Shown: positions 8,517 through 17,439, numbered from the stretch's first letter. The stretch is 54,623 bases of DNA from Curtobacterium luteum (GCF_001475545.1 NZ_LDQC01000096.1:1-54623), one strand, 5' to 3'. Made by a program: numbers and translations. The notes: a model not told the origin generated them from the letters alone.

Positions 8517-9476
8517 TCACGCCGCGCGGCGGAGCGTCTCGCGCGGGTACTCGCCGTGCTGCTGGTGGTACGACGCCGAGAACCGTCCGGCGTGGCCGAA
8601 GCCCCAGTGCTTCGCCACGTCGGCGATGCTCGTGGTCGCCGGGTCGCCGCGGAGCAGCTCGTCCCGGACACGGTCGAGCCGAACCCGGCGGATGTACGAG
8701 TTCGGGGAGCAGTCGAACGTGCGCTGGAACGCGTGCTGCAGTGCCCGCAGGCTCAGCGACGCCACCCGCGCGAGGTCGGTGCTCGTGATCGGCAGGTGGC
8801 AGTGCTCGTGGACGTACTCGACCGCCCGGCGCAGGTGCGCGTTGCGGGGGAGCAACAGCTCGTCCGGCAGCGTCGCCGAGACCACCGGGTAGAGCTCGAG
8901 CAGTGCCAGGGCTCCGAGGCGACCCATCTCCGCCTGGAGCAACGGCGAGGCCTTCCCGTCGAGCACCGTGTGCGAGATGAGCTGCACCGCGTTCCGCCAC
9001 ACTGCGAGCGCTCGGTCGTCCGGTCGCACGCGGTGGTCGAGCTGCAGCGCGTCCGGGTCCGATCCGCGCTCACCGGCGACCTCGCGGAGCGCCGACCGGT
9101 TCACCTGGACGAGGCGCTGGTCGTAGTCGCGGTAGTCGAACCCGGCACCGCTCTGCGGCCACAGCTGCGGTCGGCCGGCCTCCGTGACGATCGGGTCCTC
9201 GCCCGGCGGCGTGATCGTGGCCTGGCCGCGCGTCGTCCACTGCACGATGTGGTCATCGGACCGGGACATCGTGCCGGACAGGTGACCGTCGAACCGGATC
9301 GTCCGCAGGGTCATGGCTGCGTCCCCGACGGCCTTGAACCGGAACCCGAACGGCTCGTCGGTCCGCTCCGCCCGCCACTCGCTGCCGGCGTACTCCTCCG
9401 CCAGGAGGTTGCGCGCGACGTCGAGGTCGTCGCTCTGCGCATCGACCTGGACTCGGGTGGGGGTGGGGTGGGTCAT
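8517..9476 (-). CDS. AraC family transcriptional regulator (second paralogue)
   Basis: This 319-residue regulator has a C-terminal AraC-type double helix-turn-helix (PITSTDLARVASLSLRALQ and TTSIADVAKHWGFGHAGRF). Its N-terminal sensor domain resembles that of the protein at 471-1436, for example the FRFKAVGD stretch near residue 46 against FRAVGDDE there. It converges on the GH3 gene, with 24 nt between the two stops. Its ATG at 9476 follows the MarR remnant at 9566-9970, which reads in the same direction. Its position at the far end of the ABC/GH3 block, with a paralogue at the near end, suggests a duplicated control gene or a captured cassette. The regulon is unknown. Confidence 0.85.
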   Translation of the reverse strand: MTHPTPTRVQVDAQSDDLDVARNLLAEEYAGSEWRAERTDEPFGFRFKAVGDAAMTLRTIRFDGHLSGTMSRSDDHIVQWTTRGQATITPPGEDPIVTEAGRPQLWPQSGAGFDYRDYDQRLVQVNRSALREVAGERGSDPDALQLDHRVRPDDRALAVWRNAVQLISHTVLDGKASPLLQAEMGRLGALALLELYPVVSATLPDELLLPRNAHLRRAVEYVHEHCHLPITSTDLARVASLSLRALQHAFQRTFDCSPNSYIRRVRLDRVRDELLRGDPATTSIADVAKHWGFGHAGRFSASYHQQHGEYPRETLRRAA

Positions 9477-9540
9477 GGGCTACCGTCGCAGCCTGCCCGT
9501 CCGCCCGGGTCCTGTCCGCTGAGCGCCGAAACCGGCCAGT

Positions 9541-9559
9541 GGACTGCGCACCCCAGTCC
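9541..9559 (-). terminator. Short hairpin after the MarR remnant
   Basis: GGACTG (9541-9546) and CAGTCC (9554-9559) form a 6-bp stem with a 7-nt loop. The hairpin lies 6 nt past the stop of the minus-strand MarR remnant. It may be a weak terminator before the AraC gene, or chance pairing. Confidence 0.3.
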
Positions 9560-9565
9560 GGGGGG

Positions 9566-9970
9566 TCAGGTCGGTCCGGGCGCAGCCGCGCGTGCGGCGA
9601 GGTCGGGGTCCTCTGCCGCGAGGAGCGTGCTCAGCAGCTGCTCGAGGTCGGCCTGCTGCGATGCGCTCAGGGGCGAGAACAACTCGGCGAGTACGACTGC
9701 GGTGGTCCGGCGACCCGCCTCGAGTGCAGCGCGGCCGTCCTCGGTGAGGGCATGCTCGACCCGACGACCGCGTCCGGCTGTCCTGGTGATGAGTCCGCGA
9801 TCGACCAGGCGGCTCGCGAGCGTCCCGAAGGCCTGGTCGCTCTGGAACGTCGCCTGCGCGAGTTCGTGGCCGGATGCATCCGGCATGCGGTCGATCGCGC
9901 GGAGTGCGTCCCACTGCACGAGTGTCACGCCGATCTCCCGCAGTGCCGCCTCCGCCGCACGGTGGCGGCG
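9566..9970 (-). pseudogene. MarR family regulator, N-terminus lost
   Basis: From position 9970 down to 9566 the minus strand encodes a clear MarR-type winged helix-turn-helix regulator: IGVTLVQWDALRAIDRMP, then the recognition helix region QSDQAFGTLASRLVDRG, then the wing with RRVEHALTEDG. The family normally starts a short distance before the RRHRAAEAALREIG segment. Here that stretch and the start codon are missing. Upstream of 9970 the strand is simply the antisense of the hydrolase gene. The frame stays open to an ATG at 10189, but the extra residues are arginine-rich and not MarR-like. The break coincides with the point where the divergent hydrolase also loses its N-terminus. I infer a deletion that removed the promoters and starts of both genes. 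Confidence 0.7.
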
Positions 9971-10659
9971 GTCCGCGCACCGTCGCCCCGATGGTCGCCC
10001 ACCTCGCCCCCTCGTTCCACGTGCTCGCCCCCACGCACCCGGGCTGGGACGGCACGAGCCGTCCGGACGACATCGACTCCGTCCGCGCCCTGGCCGCCGC
10101 CTACCTGGGCCGCCTGCACGACGACGGACTCCGGGACGTCGTCCTCGTCGGGTCCTCCATCGGCGGCTGGCTCGCGCTCGAGATCGCACTGCTCGCAGCG
10201 TCCGACGGCCACACCGTCGACACGATCGGCGCGGTCGTCGACGTCGACGGGGTCGGTGCCGTCGTCGCGGGGGAGCCGATCGCGGACTTCTTCTCGCTCA
10301 CCCCGCGCCAGCTCGCCGAGGCCGCATGGCACGATCCGGACCGGGGGTACACGGACCCCGCATCGATCAGTGACGAGCAGCGGGCGGACCAGCAGGCGAA
10401 CGGCACGACGATGGCCGCCGTTGCCGGGCGATCGATGAGCGACCCGGACCTCCTCGGCCGACTGAGCGACCTGGACGTCCCGACGCTCGTCCTGTTCGGG
10501 GAGAGCGACCGGATCGTCACCCCCGCGTACGGCCGTGCTGTCGCGGCAGCGATCCCGGGTGCCGAGTTCGCTGTGGTCCCGGGAGCGGGACACCTGCCGC
10601 ACCTCGAGAACCCCGAGGCCACCTGGGCCGCTCTCGACGCGTTCCTCGAGCAGCACTGA
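9874..10659 (+). CDS. Alpha/beta hydrolase with truncated, replaced N-terminus
   Basis: The conserved part begins at 9958 with HGGGGP (oxyanion-hole motif). It continues with the nucleophile elbow VLVGSSIGGW, the acid in LFGESDRIV and the catalytic histidine in GAGHLPHLE, so the full Ser-Asp-His set is present. The first strands that should precede HGGGG are missing. The frame from ATG 9874 to 9957 is antisense to the MarR remnant and reads as low-complexity RVSRRSPAVPPPP. If the gene is translated, it starts either here or at ATG 9991, which would drop the oxyanion motif. I give the longer form because it keeps that motif. The gene converges on the ABC exporter at 10688. It is probably damaged; a functional shortened esterase cannot be excluded. 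Confidence 0.55.
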   Translation: MHPACGRSRGVRPTARVSRRSPAVPPPPHGGGGPRTVAPMVAHLAPSFHVLAPTHPGWDGTSRPDDIDSVRALAAAYLGRLHDDGLRDVVLVGSSIGGWLALEIALLAASDGHTVDTIGAVVDVDGVGAVVAGEPIADFFSLTPRQLAEAAWHDPDRGYTDPASISDEQRADQQANGTTMAAVAGRSMSDPDLLGRLSDLDVPTLVLFGESDRIVTPAYGRAVAAAIPGAEFAVVPGAGHLPHLENPEATWAALDAFLEQH

Positions 10660-10687
10660 CCGCCCGAGTGCTGCGGCCGGACCGTGC

Positions 10688-12589
10688 TCAGACGCCGCGC
10701 AACGCCTGCTCGTCGGGCGCCACGTCCTTCTGCACGGCGAACTGGGTCCGGTGCAGCTCCTCGTACCGACCCCCGACGGCCAGCAGCTCCTCGTGCGTCC
10801 CGCGCTCCACGATCGTGCCGTCCTCGACGACGAGGATCTGGTCGGCGCTCCGGATCGTCGACAGCCGGTGCGCGATCACGAGTGCCGTCCGCGCCTCGAG
10901 TGCCTCTCCCAGCGCCGCCTGCACCGCTGCCTCGGACGTCGAGTCGAGCGCGGCGGTCGCCTCGTCGAGGATCACGACCCGGGGCTGTGCGAGCAGGAGC
11001 CGCGCGATGGTCATCCGCTGGCGCTCACCGCCGGAGAGCCGGTAGCCACGCTCACCCACCATCGTGTCGAGCTGGTCCGGCAACGACCGGACGAGCGGCT
11101 CCAGCCGCGCCCGGCGGACCGCGTCCCAGACCTCGTCGTCGGTCGCCTCCGGTCGGGCGAGGCGCAGGTTCGAGCCGATCGTCTCGTGGAACAGGTGGCC
11201 GTCCTGCGTGACCATGCCCATGGTCGAGCGCAGCGAGGCGAACGAGACGTCACGGACGTCGGCCCCCGCCAGTCGGACCGCACCGCTGTCGACGTCGTAC
11301 AGGCGCGACAGGAGCTGCGCGATCGTGGACTTCCCGGCGCCGGACGTGCCGACGAGGGCGACGGTCTGCCCGGGCTCGATCCGGAAGGAGATGCCGTGCA
11401 GGACCTCGTCCCCGCCGCGGGTGTCGAGCGTCGACACCTCTTCCAGCGAGGCGAGCGAGACCTTGTCTGCCGATGGGTACGCGAACCGGACGTCGTCGAA
11501 CTCGACGGCCACCGGACCGGTCGGCACGGCGACCGCACCGGGCTTCTCCTGGATGAGGGGCACGATGTCCAGGACCTCGAACACCCGCTCGAAGCTCACG
11601 ACGGCACTCATGATCTCGACCCGGGCGTTCGCGAGGCTCGTCAGCGGTACGTAGAGGCGCGTCAGGAGCAGCGCCAGCGTCACCACGTCGCCCGTGTTCA
11701 GCTGCCCGCCGAGCGCGAGCGCGCCACCGAGGCCGTAGACGAGCGCGAGGGCCAGCGCGGCGACGAGCGTGAGCGCCGTGACGAAGACGAACTGCAGCAT
11801 CGCCGTGCGCACCCCGATGTCGCGGACGCGGGCCGCTCGGACGCGGAACTCCTCGGACTCCTCGTCCGGGCGACCGAACAGCTTGACGAGGGTGGCACCG
11901 GGGGCGGAGAACCGCTCGGTCATCTGGGTGCTCATCGCGGAGTTGTGGTCGGCGGCCTCGCGGCGGAGCGCGGCCAGCCGGGTGCCCATGCGCCGCGCCG
12001 GGACGAGGAAGACCGGGAGCATGACGACCGCGATGACCGTCACGAGCCACGACGTGCTCAGCATCACGACCAGCGTCAGCACGAGCGCGACGAGGTTCGT
12101 GACGACGCCGGACAGGGTGCCGCTGAACGCCTGCTGCGCGCCGATGACGTCGTTGTTCAACCTGCTGACGAGCGCGCCGGTCCGCGTGCGGGTGAAGAAC
12201 GCGATCGGCATCTTCTGCACGTGGTCGAACACCGCGGTTCGGAGGTCGAGGATCACGCCCTCGCCGATCCGCGCGGAGTACCAGCGGGTCAGCAGCGAGG
12301 CCCCCGCGTCGGCCACGGCGACGAGCGCGATGACGACCGCCAGCCGGACGATGGTGCCGACCTCGCCGCGTGCTGCGATCACGTCGACGACCTGTCCGGC
12401 GAGCACCGGCGTCGCCACCGCGAGGAACGCGCCCACGACGGACAGCGCGATGAACACGACGAGCTTCCACCGGTACGGCACGGCGAAGGTCATGATCCGT
12501 CGGAGCGAGGCACGGGACAGTCCGTGCTTCCCGTCCTTCGCCGTGGAGATCTTGTAGAGCGAGCTCCAGGCGGCGCCTTCCATGCTCAT
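10688..12589 (-). CDS. ABC transporter with fused transmembrane and ATPase domains (multidrug exporter type)
   Basis: This 633-residue half-transporter has a six-helix type I exporter domain (about residues 40-325) and a C-terminal ATPase. The ATPase carries Walker A GTSGAGKST (414-422), the signature LSGGERQR (518-525) and Walker B RVVILDEATAALD (537-549). It should homodimerise or pair with another half and export lipids, drugs or peptides from the inner membrane. Two ATG codons are available (12589 and 12583). The upstream one is chosen because GGAGG lies 7 nt before it. The gene stands alone and converges on the damaged hydrolase. Nothing nearby identifies its substrate. Confidence 0.9.
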   Translation of the reverse strand: MSMEGAAWSSLYKISTAKDGKHGLSRASLRRIMTFAVPYRWKLVVFIALSVVGAFLAVATPVLAGQVVDVIAARGEVGTIVRLAVVIALVAVADAGASLLTRWYSARIGEGVILDLRTAVFDHVQKMPIAFFTRTRTGALVSRLNNDVIGAQQAFSGTLSGVVTNLVALVLTLVVMLSTSWLVTVIAVVMLPVFLVPARRMGTRLAALRREAADHNSAMSTQMTERFSAPGATLVKLFGRPDEESEEFRVRAARVRDIGVRTAMLQFVFVTALTLVAALALALVYGLGGALALGGQLNTGDVVTLALLLTRLYVPLTSLANARVEIMSAVVSFERVFEVLDIVPLIQEKPGAVAVPTGPVAVEFDDVRFAYPSADKVSLASLEEVSTLDTRGGDEVLHGISFRIEPGQTVALVGTSGAGKSTIAQLLSRLYDVDSGAVRLAGADVRDVSFASLRSTMGMVTQDGHLFHETIGSNLRLARPEATDDEVWDAVRRARLEPLVRSLPDQLDTMVGERGYRLSGGERQRMTIARLLLAQPRVVILDEATAALDSTSEAAVQAALGEALEARTALVIAHRLSTIRSADQILVVEDGTIVERGTHEELLAVGGRYEELHRTQFAVQKDVAPDEQALRGV

Positions 12590-12642
12590 GGCTGTTCCTC
12601 CCTCGGCCGGCACTCCGCGCGGGCAGCGCCGGGGTCCGGGCA

Positions 12643-12648
12643 AGGATA
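12643..12648 (-). promoter_or_regulatory. Candidate -10 box of the ABC exporter gene
   Basis: On the minus strand TATCCT (12648-12643) resembles the TAnnnT -10 box. It has a weak -35 (TCGGCT, 12671-12666) 17 nt upstream and leaves a leader of about 50 nt to the ATG at 12589. Two nearly identical 20-mers beginning CCCGGCACCGACGC lie head to tail at 12652-12671 and 12672-12691, across the spacer and -35 region. Confidence 0.35.
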
Positions 12649-12866
12649 CGGCCCGGCACCGACGCAGCCGACCCGGCACCGACGCCGCCGGGTCGCCCCG
12701 GACGCCGGATGTCCACGGAACGGCGCCGCGGCCCACCCGGACATCCACCTTTCGACGACGTCGTCCGGAGCGCGTGCGTGACGATCGGTGCGTTCGTACC
12801 GTCATGGTCGAGAGAGCCCCCGGAACAGCCGGGGGACCGCAGCGAGGAAGACCCGAGGAACCCGCC

Positions 12867-13076
12867 GTGACCACGATCGCCGACACCGACCTCCTGGTCG
12901 GTCCGAAGAGCGCACACCAGTCCGTGTCCGTCTCCGGACGTCACCACCGGAGCCCGTTCAGCGAGGTCCGTGCGGCCCGCCGACAGCGCGCGCTCGCCGT
13001 GGTCGCGGTCTGCACGGGGATCGTGTCGGTGTCGGTCGCGGCATCGGCGGCGGTCGTCCTCGGACTGGGAGCGTGA
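12867..13076 (+). CDS. Small single-pass membrane protein of unknown function
   Basis: This 69-residue protein starts at GTG 12867 behind a GAGGAA ribosome-binding site at 12854-12859. The N-terminal half is polar (TTIADTDLLVGPKSAHQ), then a basic stretch RAARRQR. A single hydrophobic segment (ALAVVAVCTGIVSVSVAASA) runs to the C-terminus. The positive-inside rule places the N-terminus in the cytoplasm. Its stop overlaps the GTG of the next tiny gene (GTGA), so both are probably translated together. An in-frame ATG at 12804 would add a 21-residue proline- and arginine-rich stretch and is less likely. I do not recognise a family. Confidence 0.6.
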   Translation: MTTIADTDLLVGPKSAHQSVSVSGRHHRSPFSEVRAARRQRALAVVAVCTGIVSVSVAASAAVVLGLGA

Positions 13077-13243
13077 ACCGCATGGCCGCACCGACGCTCG
13101 AGGAACTCCGCCGGGACCCGCGGGAGTGGCACCGCCGAGGTCTGACGCACCCCGCAGTGCTGCGTGCCATGGTGGTGGCACGGGTGAACGGCCACGACGG
13201 TCCCGTGCAGGAACCGTCGTACGCCGACTTCTTCGCCGGCTGA
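13073..13243 (+). CDS. Tiny soluble protein of unknown function
   Basis: This 56-residue frame starts with a GTG that overlaps the previous stop codon (GTGA); an ATG at 13082 would give 53 residues. The protein begins MAAPTLEELRRDPREWHRRG from that ATG, is amphipathic and charged, and ends SYADFFAG. Tight coupling to the gene before it and the TetR gene 13 nt after it suggest one transcript. The codon choice is ordinary for the region, which supports real coding. No function can be given. Confidence 0.55.
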   Translation: MNRMAAPTLEELRRDPREWHRRGLTHPAVLRAMVVARVNGHDGPVQEPSYADFFAG

Positions 13244-13255
13244 CCCGAAGGACAC

Positions 13256-13852
13256 ATGACCTCCACGACCCTGACCCCCACGCGGAGCACGACCGACGTG
13301 CAACGCGCCGTCATCGACGCCGCCGACGCACTCTTCGCCGAGCACGGCATCGCCTCGGTGTCGAACGCGGACGTCGCCCGACGAGCCGGCCTCGACCCGT
13401 CAGACGTGATCGCGGCCTACCCGACGCAGCACGACCTCGTCGTCGCCGTGCTCCAGCGGTGGCACGCGACGTGGACGGCCGCGCTGGAGCGGATCGCGGA
13501 CGAGTCCGAGGACCCGCGCGACGAGGTCCTCGCGGTGTTCGACCACCTCGAGCGGTGCTTCGCAGCGGAGGACTGGCACGGGTGCGCGTTCATCAACCTC
13601 CACGCCGAGCTCGGGCGGCAAGACCCCGAGATCGCCGAACTCGCGCGTGACCACGTCCGTCAGGTCGAGCAGCACCTCACGCAGGTCTGCTCCCGTGCAG
13701 GGCTCCCCGCGCACGTCGCGCAGACGCTCGTGCTGTTGGTCGAGGGTGCCCGGGTCGACTCGGTCGTGCAGCGATCCCCGCAGGCTGCCCGGACCGCCCG
13801 GCTCGGTGCCGCGATGCTCATGGCCGTCTACGGGACCGAGCAGTCCGCCTGA
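13256..13852 (+). CDS. TetR family transcriptional regulator
   Basis: This 198-residue protein has the N-terminal TetR helix-turn-helix (ALFAEHGIASVSNADVARRAG, residues ~23-43), the usual following aromatic (AAYPTQHDL) and an all-helical ligand domain. GAAGGA lies just upstream of the ATG at 13256. It follows the two tiny genes and precedes a TauE/SafE permease that starts 31 nt after its stop, so local or autogenous regulation of the permease is plausible. The ligand is unknown. Confidence 0.87.
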   Translation: MTSTTLTPTRSTTDVQRAVIDAADALFAEHGIASVSNADVARRAGLDPSDVIAAYPTQHDLVVAVLQRWHATWTAALERIADESEDPRDEVLAVFDHLERCFAAEDWHGCAFINLHAELGRQDPEIAELARDHVRQVEQHLTQVCSRAGLPAHVAQTLVLLVEGARVDSVVQRSPQAARTARLGAAMLMAVYGTEQSA

Positions 13853-13883
13853 CCGGACCCCCGCCGGCGTGCCAGCATGGAGC

Positions 13884-14672
13884 GTGCTGACGGTCGCGGT
13901 CCTCGTCGTCGCCGGTGTCGTGGCCGGTGTCATCGGCACGGCCGGCGGCATCACCTCGCTCGTGGCGTACCCGGCGCTCCTCGCCGTGGGGATCCCGCCG
14001 TTCGCCGCCAACGTGACGAACTCCGTGGCGCTCCTCGGCAGCGGCGTGAGTTCGGCGCTCCGGGCGCGGTCGCAGCTCCGTGACCACCCCGCCACCCTCC
14101 GGCGATGGCTGCCGCTCACGGTCGGTGCCTCGCTCGCGGGGGCCGTGTTGCTCGTCGTCACCCCGGCGCACCTCTTCGACCGGATCGTCCCGTTCCTGGT
14201 GCTCGCGGGCGGCGCGCTCCTCCTGCTCCAACCGGTCCTCGACCGACGACGCCGCCGAACGCCGACCGGAGCAGCAGCGTCGACTGCAGCAGCGACGCCG
14301 GCCGGAGCAGCGACGCCGACCGGCGCGGCCGCGCCCGGGATCGCCGGGGTCGGGCTCTACAACGGGTACTTCGGCGCGGGGTCCGGCGTGCTGGTGATCG
14401 CCGTCCTGCTCCTCACGGGCGAGCCGAGCCTGCCCCGTGCGAACGCGGTGAAGAACGTCCTCCTGCTGGCGGCCGACCTACTGCCTGCCCTGGTGTTCGC
14501 CGTGTCCGGGCACGTGGTGTGGTCGGCGGCGCTGGCACTCGGCGCGGGCGCGGTCGTCGGTGGGCTCATCGGGCCGACGGTCGCCGCGCGCGTGCCGCAG
14601 ACGGCGCTGCGCATCGCGATCGCGGCGTGCTCGGTCGCACTGGCCGTCACCCTGTTCGTCACGGTCGCCTGA
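13884..14672 (+). CDS. TauE/SafE family membrane permease
   Basis: This 262-residue protein belongs to the TauE/SafE (DUF81) family of small permeases linked to sulfite, sulfoacetate or other anion export. Two homologous halves are seen, each with the GxxGG-type motif: GVIGTAGGITSLVAYPALL near the start and YNGYFGAGSGVLVIAVLLL in the second half. Start choice is uncertain: GTG at 13884 or GTG at 13869, with no good ribosome-binding site for either. The loop between the halves carries an Ala/Thr/Pro-rich expansion at about 14265-14335, made of repeated GACCGGAGCAGC-like DNA. Its position behind TetR suggests inducible export. The substrate is unknown. Confidence 0.85.
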   Translation: MLTVAVLVVAGVVAGVIGTAGGITSLVAYPALLAVGIPPFAANVTNSVALLGSGVSSALRARSQLRDHPATLRRWLPLTVGASLAGAVLLVVTPAHLFDRIVPFLVLAGGALLLLQPVLDRRRRRTPTGAAASTAAATPAGAATPTGAAAPGIAGVGLYNGYFGAGSGVLVIAVLLLTGEPSLPRANAVKNVLLLAADLLPALVFAVSGHVVWSAALALGAGAVVGGLIGPTVAARVPQTALRIAIAACSVALAVTLFVTVA

Positions 14673-14700
14673 TCCCGAGACGGGGCTGGCCACCGCACGA

Positions 14701-14745
14701 CGACGCCCCGCCCCGGCGGACCGGAGCGAGGCGCGGCGGGCGTCG
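14701..14745. terminator. Imperfect hairpin between convergent genes
   Basis: CGACGCCCCGCC (14701-14712) pairs with GGCGGGCGTCG (14735-14745) with one bulged base. It lies between the TauE/SafE stop (14672) and the xylB stop (14751), so it can act as a two-way terminator. Confidence 0.5.
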
Positions 14746-14750
14746 GACCG

Positions 14751-16223
14751 TCAGGCGGCAGCCGAACGGTACCGCTCGAGGACCTCGGGGTGCGGGTCCG
14801 CGGCGATCGTCGTCGTCGCGATGCTCCACGACGGCAGCGAGCCCGTGAGCGCCCACGCCGCCTGCCGCGCGGCACCCGCTGCGACGTACTCGCCCGGCTC
14901 CGGCAGCTCGACGTCGCGGCCGAACACCTGGGACGCGACGACGCGGACGGCTTCGTTGCGTGCGGCACCGCCGATGAGCAGCAGCCGCGACACCTCGACC
15001 CCCGTGCCCTCGACGGCGGCCAGCCCGTCGGCGAGGGCGCAGAGCATCCCCTCGACGGCGGCGCGGGCGAGGTGCGCCCGGTCCGTCGTCGCCGGCGTCA
15101 TGCCGAGGAGCGAGGCGGTGGCGTCCGGTCGGTTCGGGGTGCGCTCGCCGACGAAGTACGGCACCAGGACCAGGCCGTCTGCGCCGGCGGGCGCCTGCAG
15201 GGCCAACTCGCCGAGGACGTCGTGGTCGACGCCGAGGAGGCCGCCGACCACCTCGAGCACGCGGGCTGCGTTGAGCGTCGTGACGATGGGGAGGCGCGAC
15301 CCGGTCCCGTCGGCGAAGCCCGCCACGGTCCCGCTCGGATCCGTCACCTCGGTGTCGGTGACCCCGAAGACGGTGCCGCTCGTGCCGAGGGACACCGCGA
15401 CGTCACCCGGGCCCAGCCCGAGGCCGAGCGCTGCCCCGGCGTTGTCGCCGAGTCCCGCGCCGACGACGAGTCCCGCCCGTGCGACCGCGCCGCCCGGCAG
15501 CTCGACGTCGCCGTCGAGGGTCCCCATCGCCTCGTCCGGCGCGACCAACCGCGGCACCACGACCGCGTCCGCAGCCGAGCCCGGTGCACCGCTGGCGACC
15601 CGCAGGCCACGGCCGAGGGCGGTCTCGAACAGCTCCTCGTCGTACTCGCGGCGCACCGGGTCCCAGTACGCCGTGCCGCTCGCGTCCGAGCCGTCCGTCG
15701 CGAGGGCGTCGAGGTCGGGCCCGAGCGGGCTCTCGTCCGCCGGACCGTACCCGCGCAGACGCCACGACAGCCAGTCGTGGGGGAGCGCGACGGCGGCGAC
15801 CCGTCCGGCGTTCGAGGGTTCCGCATCGCGGAGCCACCGCAGCTTGGTACCGGTGAACGAGGCCACCGGGACCAGACCCGTGCGGGCGACCCATGCCTCC
15901 CGGCCGAGCTCCTCGACCATCTGCGCGGCCGCGTCGGCGCTGCGGACGTCGTTCCAGAGGAGCGCGTCGCGGACCACGCGACCGTCGGCGTCGAGCGCGA
16001 CCATGCCGTGCTGCTGCCCGGCGATCGCGACGGCGGCGACGTCGTCGAACCCGCCGGCGTCCGCGATCGCGGCGCCGAGCGCGTCCCACCAGTGGCGGGG
16101 GTCGACGGACGTGCCGTCCGGGTGGGCCGCTCGGCCCTCCCGGACGACCGCACCGGAGTCGCCGTCGCGGATCGTGACCTTGCAGGACTGGGTCGACGAG
16201 TCGACCCCGGCGACGAAGGTCAC
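14751..16223 (-). CDS. xylB: Xylulokinase
   Basis: This 490-residue FGGY-family kinase phosphorylates D-xylulose to D-xylulose 5-phosphate, the entry to the pentose phosphate pathway. The N-terminal ATP-phosphate motif is [10 protein letters not shown]. The second motif AGQQHGMV and the C-terminal nucleotide motif [14 protein letters not shown] are present, and the length is normal. The GTG at 16223 overlaps the xylA stop (GTGA), so it is translated from the xylA transcript. Adjacency to xylose isomerase makes xylulokinase much likelier than another FGGY kinase. Confidence 0.95.
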   Translation of the reverse strand: MTFVAGVDSSTQSCKVTIRDGDSGAVVREGRAAHPDGTSVDPRHWWDALGAAIADAGGFDDVAAVAIAGQQHGMVALDADGRVVRDALLWNDVRSADAAAQMVEELGREAWVARTGLVPVASFTGTKLRWLRDAEPSNAGRVAAVALPHDWLSWRLRGYGPADESPLGPDLDALATDGSDASGTAYWDPVRREYDEELFETALGRGLRVASGAPGSAADAVVVPRLVAPDEAMGTLDGDVELPGGAVARAGLVVGAGLGDNAGAALGLGLGPGDVAVSLGTSGTVFGVTDTEVTDPSGTVAGFADGTGSRLPIVTTLNAARVLEVVGGLLGVDHDVLGELALQAPAGADGLVLVPYFVGERTPNRPDATASLLGMTPATTDRAHLARAAVEGMLCALADGLAAVEGTGVEVSRLLLIGGAARNEAVRVVASQVFGRDVELPEPGEYVAAGAARQAAWALTGSLPSWSIATTTIAADPHPEVLERYRSAAA

Positions 16224-17410
16224 CGAGCGCCCATGAGGTGCTCGATCGCGAGCTGCTGCAGCCGCACGAAGCCGAAGCCCTTGCCGCCGAAGTACGCGTC
16301 GGCGTCGAAGTCCTCGAAGGCGGAGCGGTCGGCGAGGAAGTCGTCGTACGACTCGCCCGAGTTCAGCGTCGGGGTGCTCAGCTCGTCGACCTTGGCGGCG
16401 GCGAGGGCCTCCTGGACCTCGGGGTCGGCGCGGAAGGCCTGCGCGCGCTCCTTGAGGAGGAGGTACATGCGCATGTTCGCCTTCGCCGAGTCCCAGACGC
16501 CCGTGATGTCCTCGGTGCGGCTCGGCTTGTAGTCGAAGTGGCGCGGGCCGTCGTACGCCTGACCGCCCTGCGGAGCGCCGTGCTCGAGGAGGTCGACGAG
16601 GGAGAACGCGTTCTGCAGGTCGCCGTGGCCGAACACCAGGTCCTGGTCGTACTTGATGCCGCGCTGACCGTTGAGGTCGATGTGGAAGAGCTTGCCCTGG
16701 TACAGCGCCTGGGCGATCCCGGCCGTGAAGTTCAGGCCTGCCATCTGCTCGTGTCCGACCTCGGGGTTGATGCCGAACAGCTCGGGACGCTCGAGCGTCT
16801 CGGTGAACGCGATCGCGTGGCCGAGGGTCGGCAGGAGGATGTCGCCGCGGGGCTCGTTCGGCTTCGGCTCGATGGCGAAGCGGATGTCGTAGCCCTTGTC
16901 GGTGACGTACTGGGCGAGGAGGTTGACGGCCTCGCGGTAGCGCTCGAGCGCCGCCTGCACGTCCTTCGCGGAGTCGTACTCGGAGCCCTCGCGGCCACCC
17001 CACATGACGAAGGTCTTCGCGCCGAGCTCGGCGGCGAGGTCGATGTTGCGGAGCACCTTCCGGAGCGCGAAGCGGCGCACCTGGCGGTCGTTCGAGGTGA
17101 ACCCGCCGTCCTTGAAGACCGGCGCCGAGAACAGGTTCGTCGTGACCATCGGCACGATGATGCCGGTGGAGTCGAGGGCGCCCTTGAGCCGGTCGATCTG
17201 GCCCTGGCGCTCGGCGTCGGTCGAGCCGAACGCGAACAGGTCGTCGTCGTGGAAGGTCAGGCCGTAGGCGCCGATCTCGTCGAGCTTCTCGACCGCTTCG
17301 ACCACGTCCAGTGCGGGACGGGTCGGGCCGCCGAACGGGTCGGAGCCGTTGTAGCCGATGGTCCAGAGACCGAAGGAGAACTTGTCGTCACGGGTGGGCG
17401 TCGTTGCCAT
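16220..17410 (-). CDS. xylA: Xylose isomerase
   Basis: This 396-residue cytoplasmic enzyme converts D-xylose to D-xylulose with two divalent metals. It is the short actinobacterial class. The catalytic pair His54 and Asp57 lies in GLTFHDDD. The metal/lysine motif reads [12 protein letters not shown]. The later metal site is in HIDLNGQRG. The ATG at 17410 is the only sensible start. It forms an operon with xylB and diverges from the oxidoreductase/ThuA run at 17507. The palindrome at 17440-17458 lies in the shared 96-nt gap and is a likely operator for both directions. Confidence 0.97.
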   Translation of the reverse strand: MATTPTRDDKFSFGLWTIGYNGSDPFGGPTRPALDVVEAVEKLDEIGAYGLTFHDDDLFAFGSTDAERQGQIDRLKGALDSTGIIVPMVTTNLFSAPVFKDGGFTSNDRQVRRFALRKVLRNIDLAAELGAKTFVMWGGREGSEYDSAKDVQAALERYREAVNLLAQYVTDKGYDIRFAIEPKPNEPRGDILLPTLGHAIAFTETLERPELFGINPEVGHEQMAGLNFTAGIAQALYQGKLFHIDLNGQRGIKYDQDLVFGHGDLQNAFSLVDLLEHGAPQGGQAYDGPRHFDYKPSRTEDITGVWDSAKANMRMYLLLKERAQAFRADPEVQEALAAAKVDELSTPTLNSGESYDDFLADRSAFEDFDADAYFGGKGFGFVRLQQLAIEHLMGAR

Positions 17411-17439
17411 GGTGGATCACCGTTCGTCGTCGAAACAAA

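Noticed and set aside
12652..12691. Two head-to-tail 20-mers as an operator for the ABC exporter
   Set aside because: They are not palindromic and differ at two bases. Recorded only as part of the promoter region.
13647..13883. A longer TauE/SafE protein starting inside the TetR gene
   Set aside because: The extra residues are the shifted reading of TetR and are Arg/Ser-rich. The membrane domain begins only after 13884.
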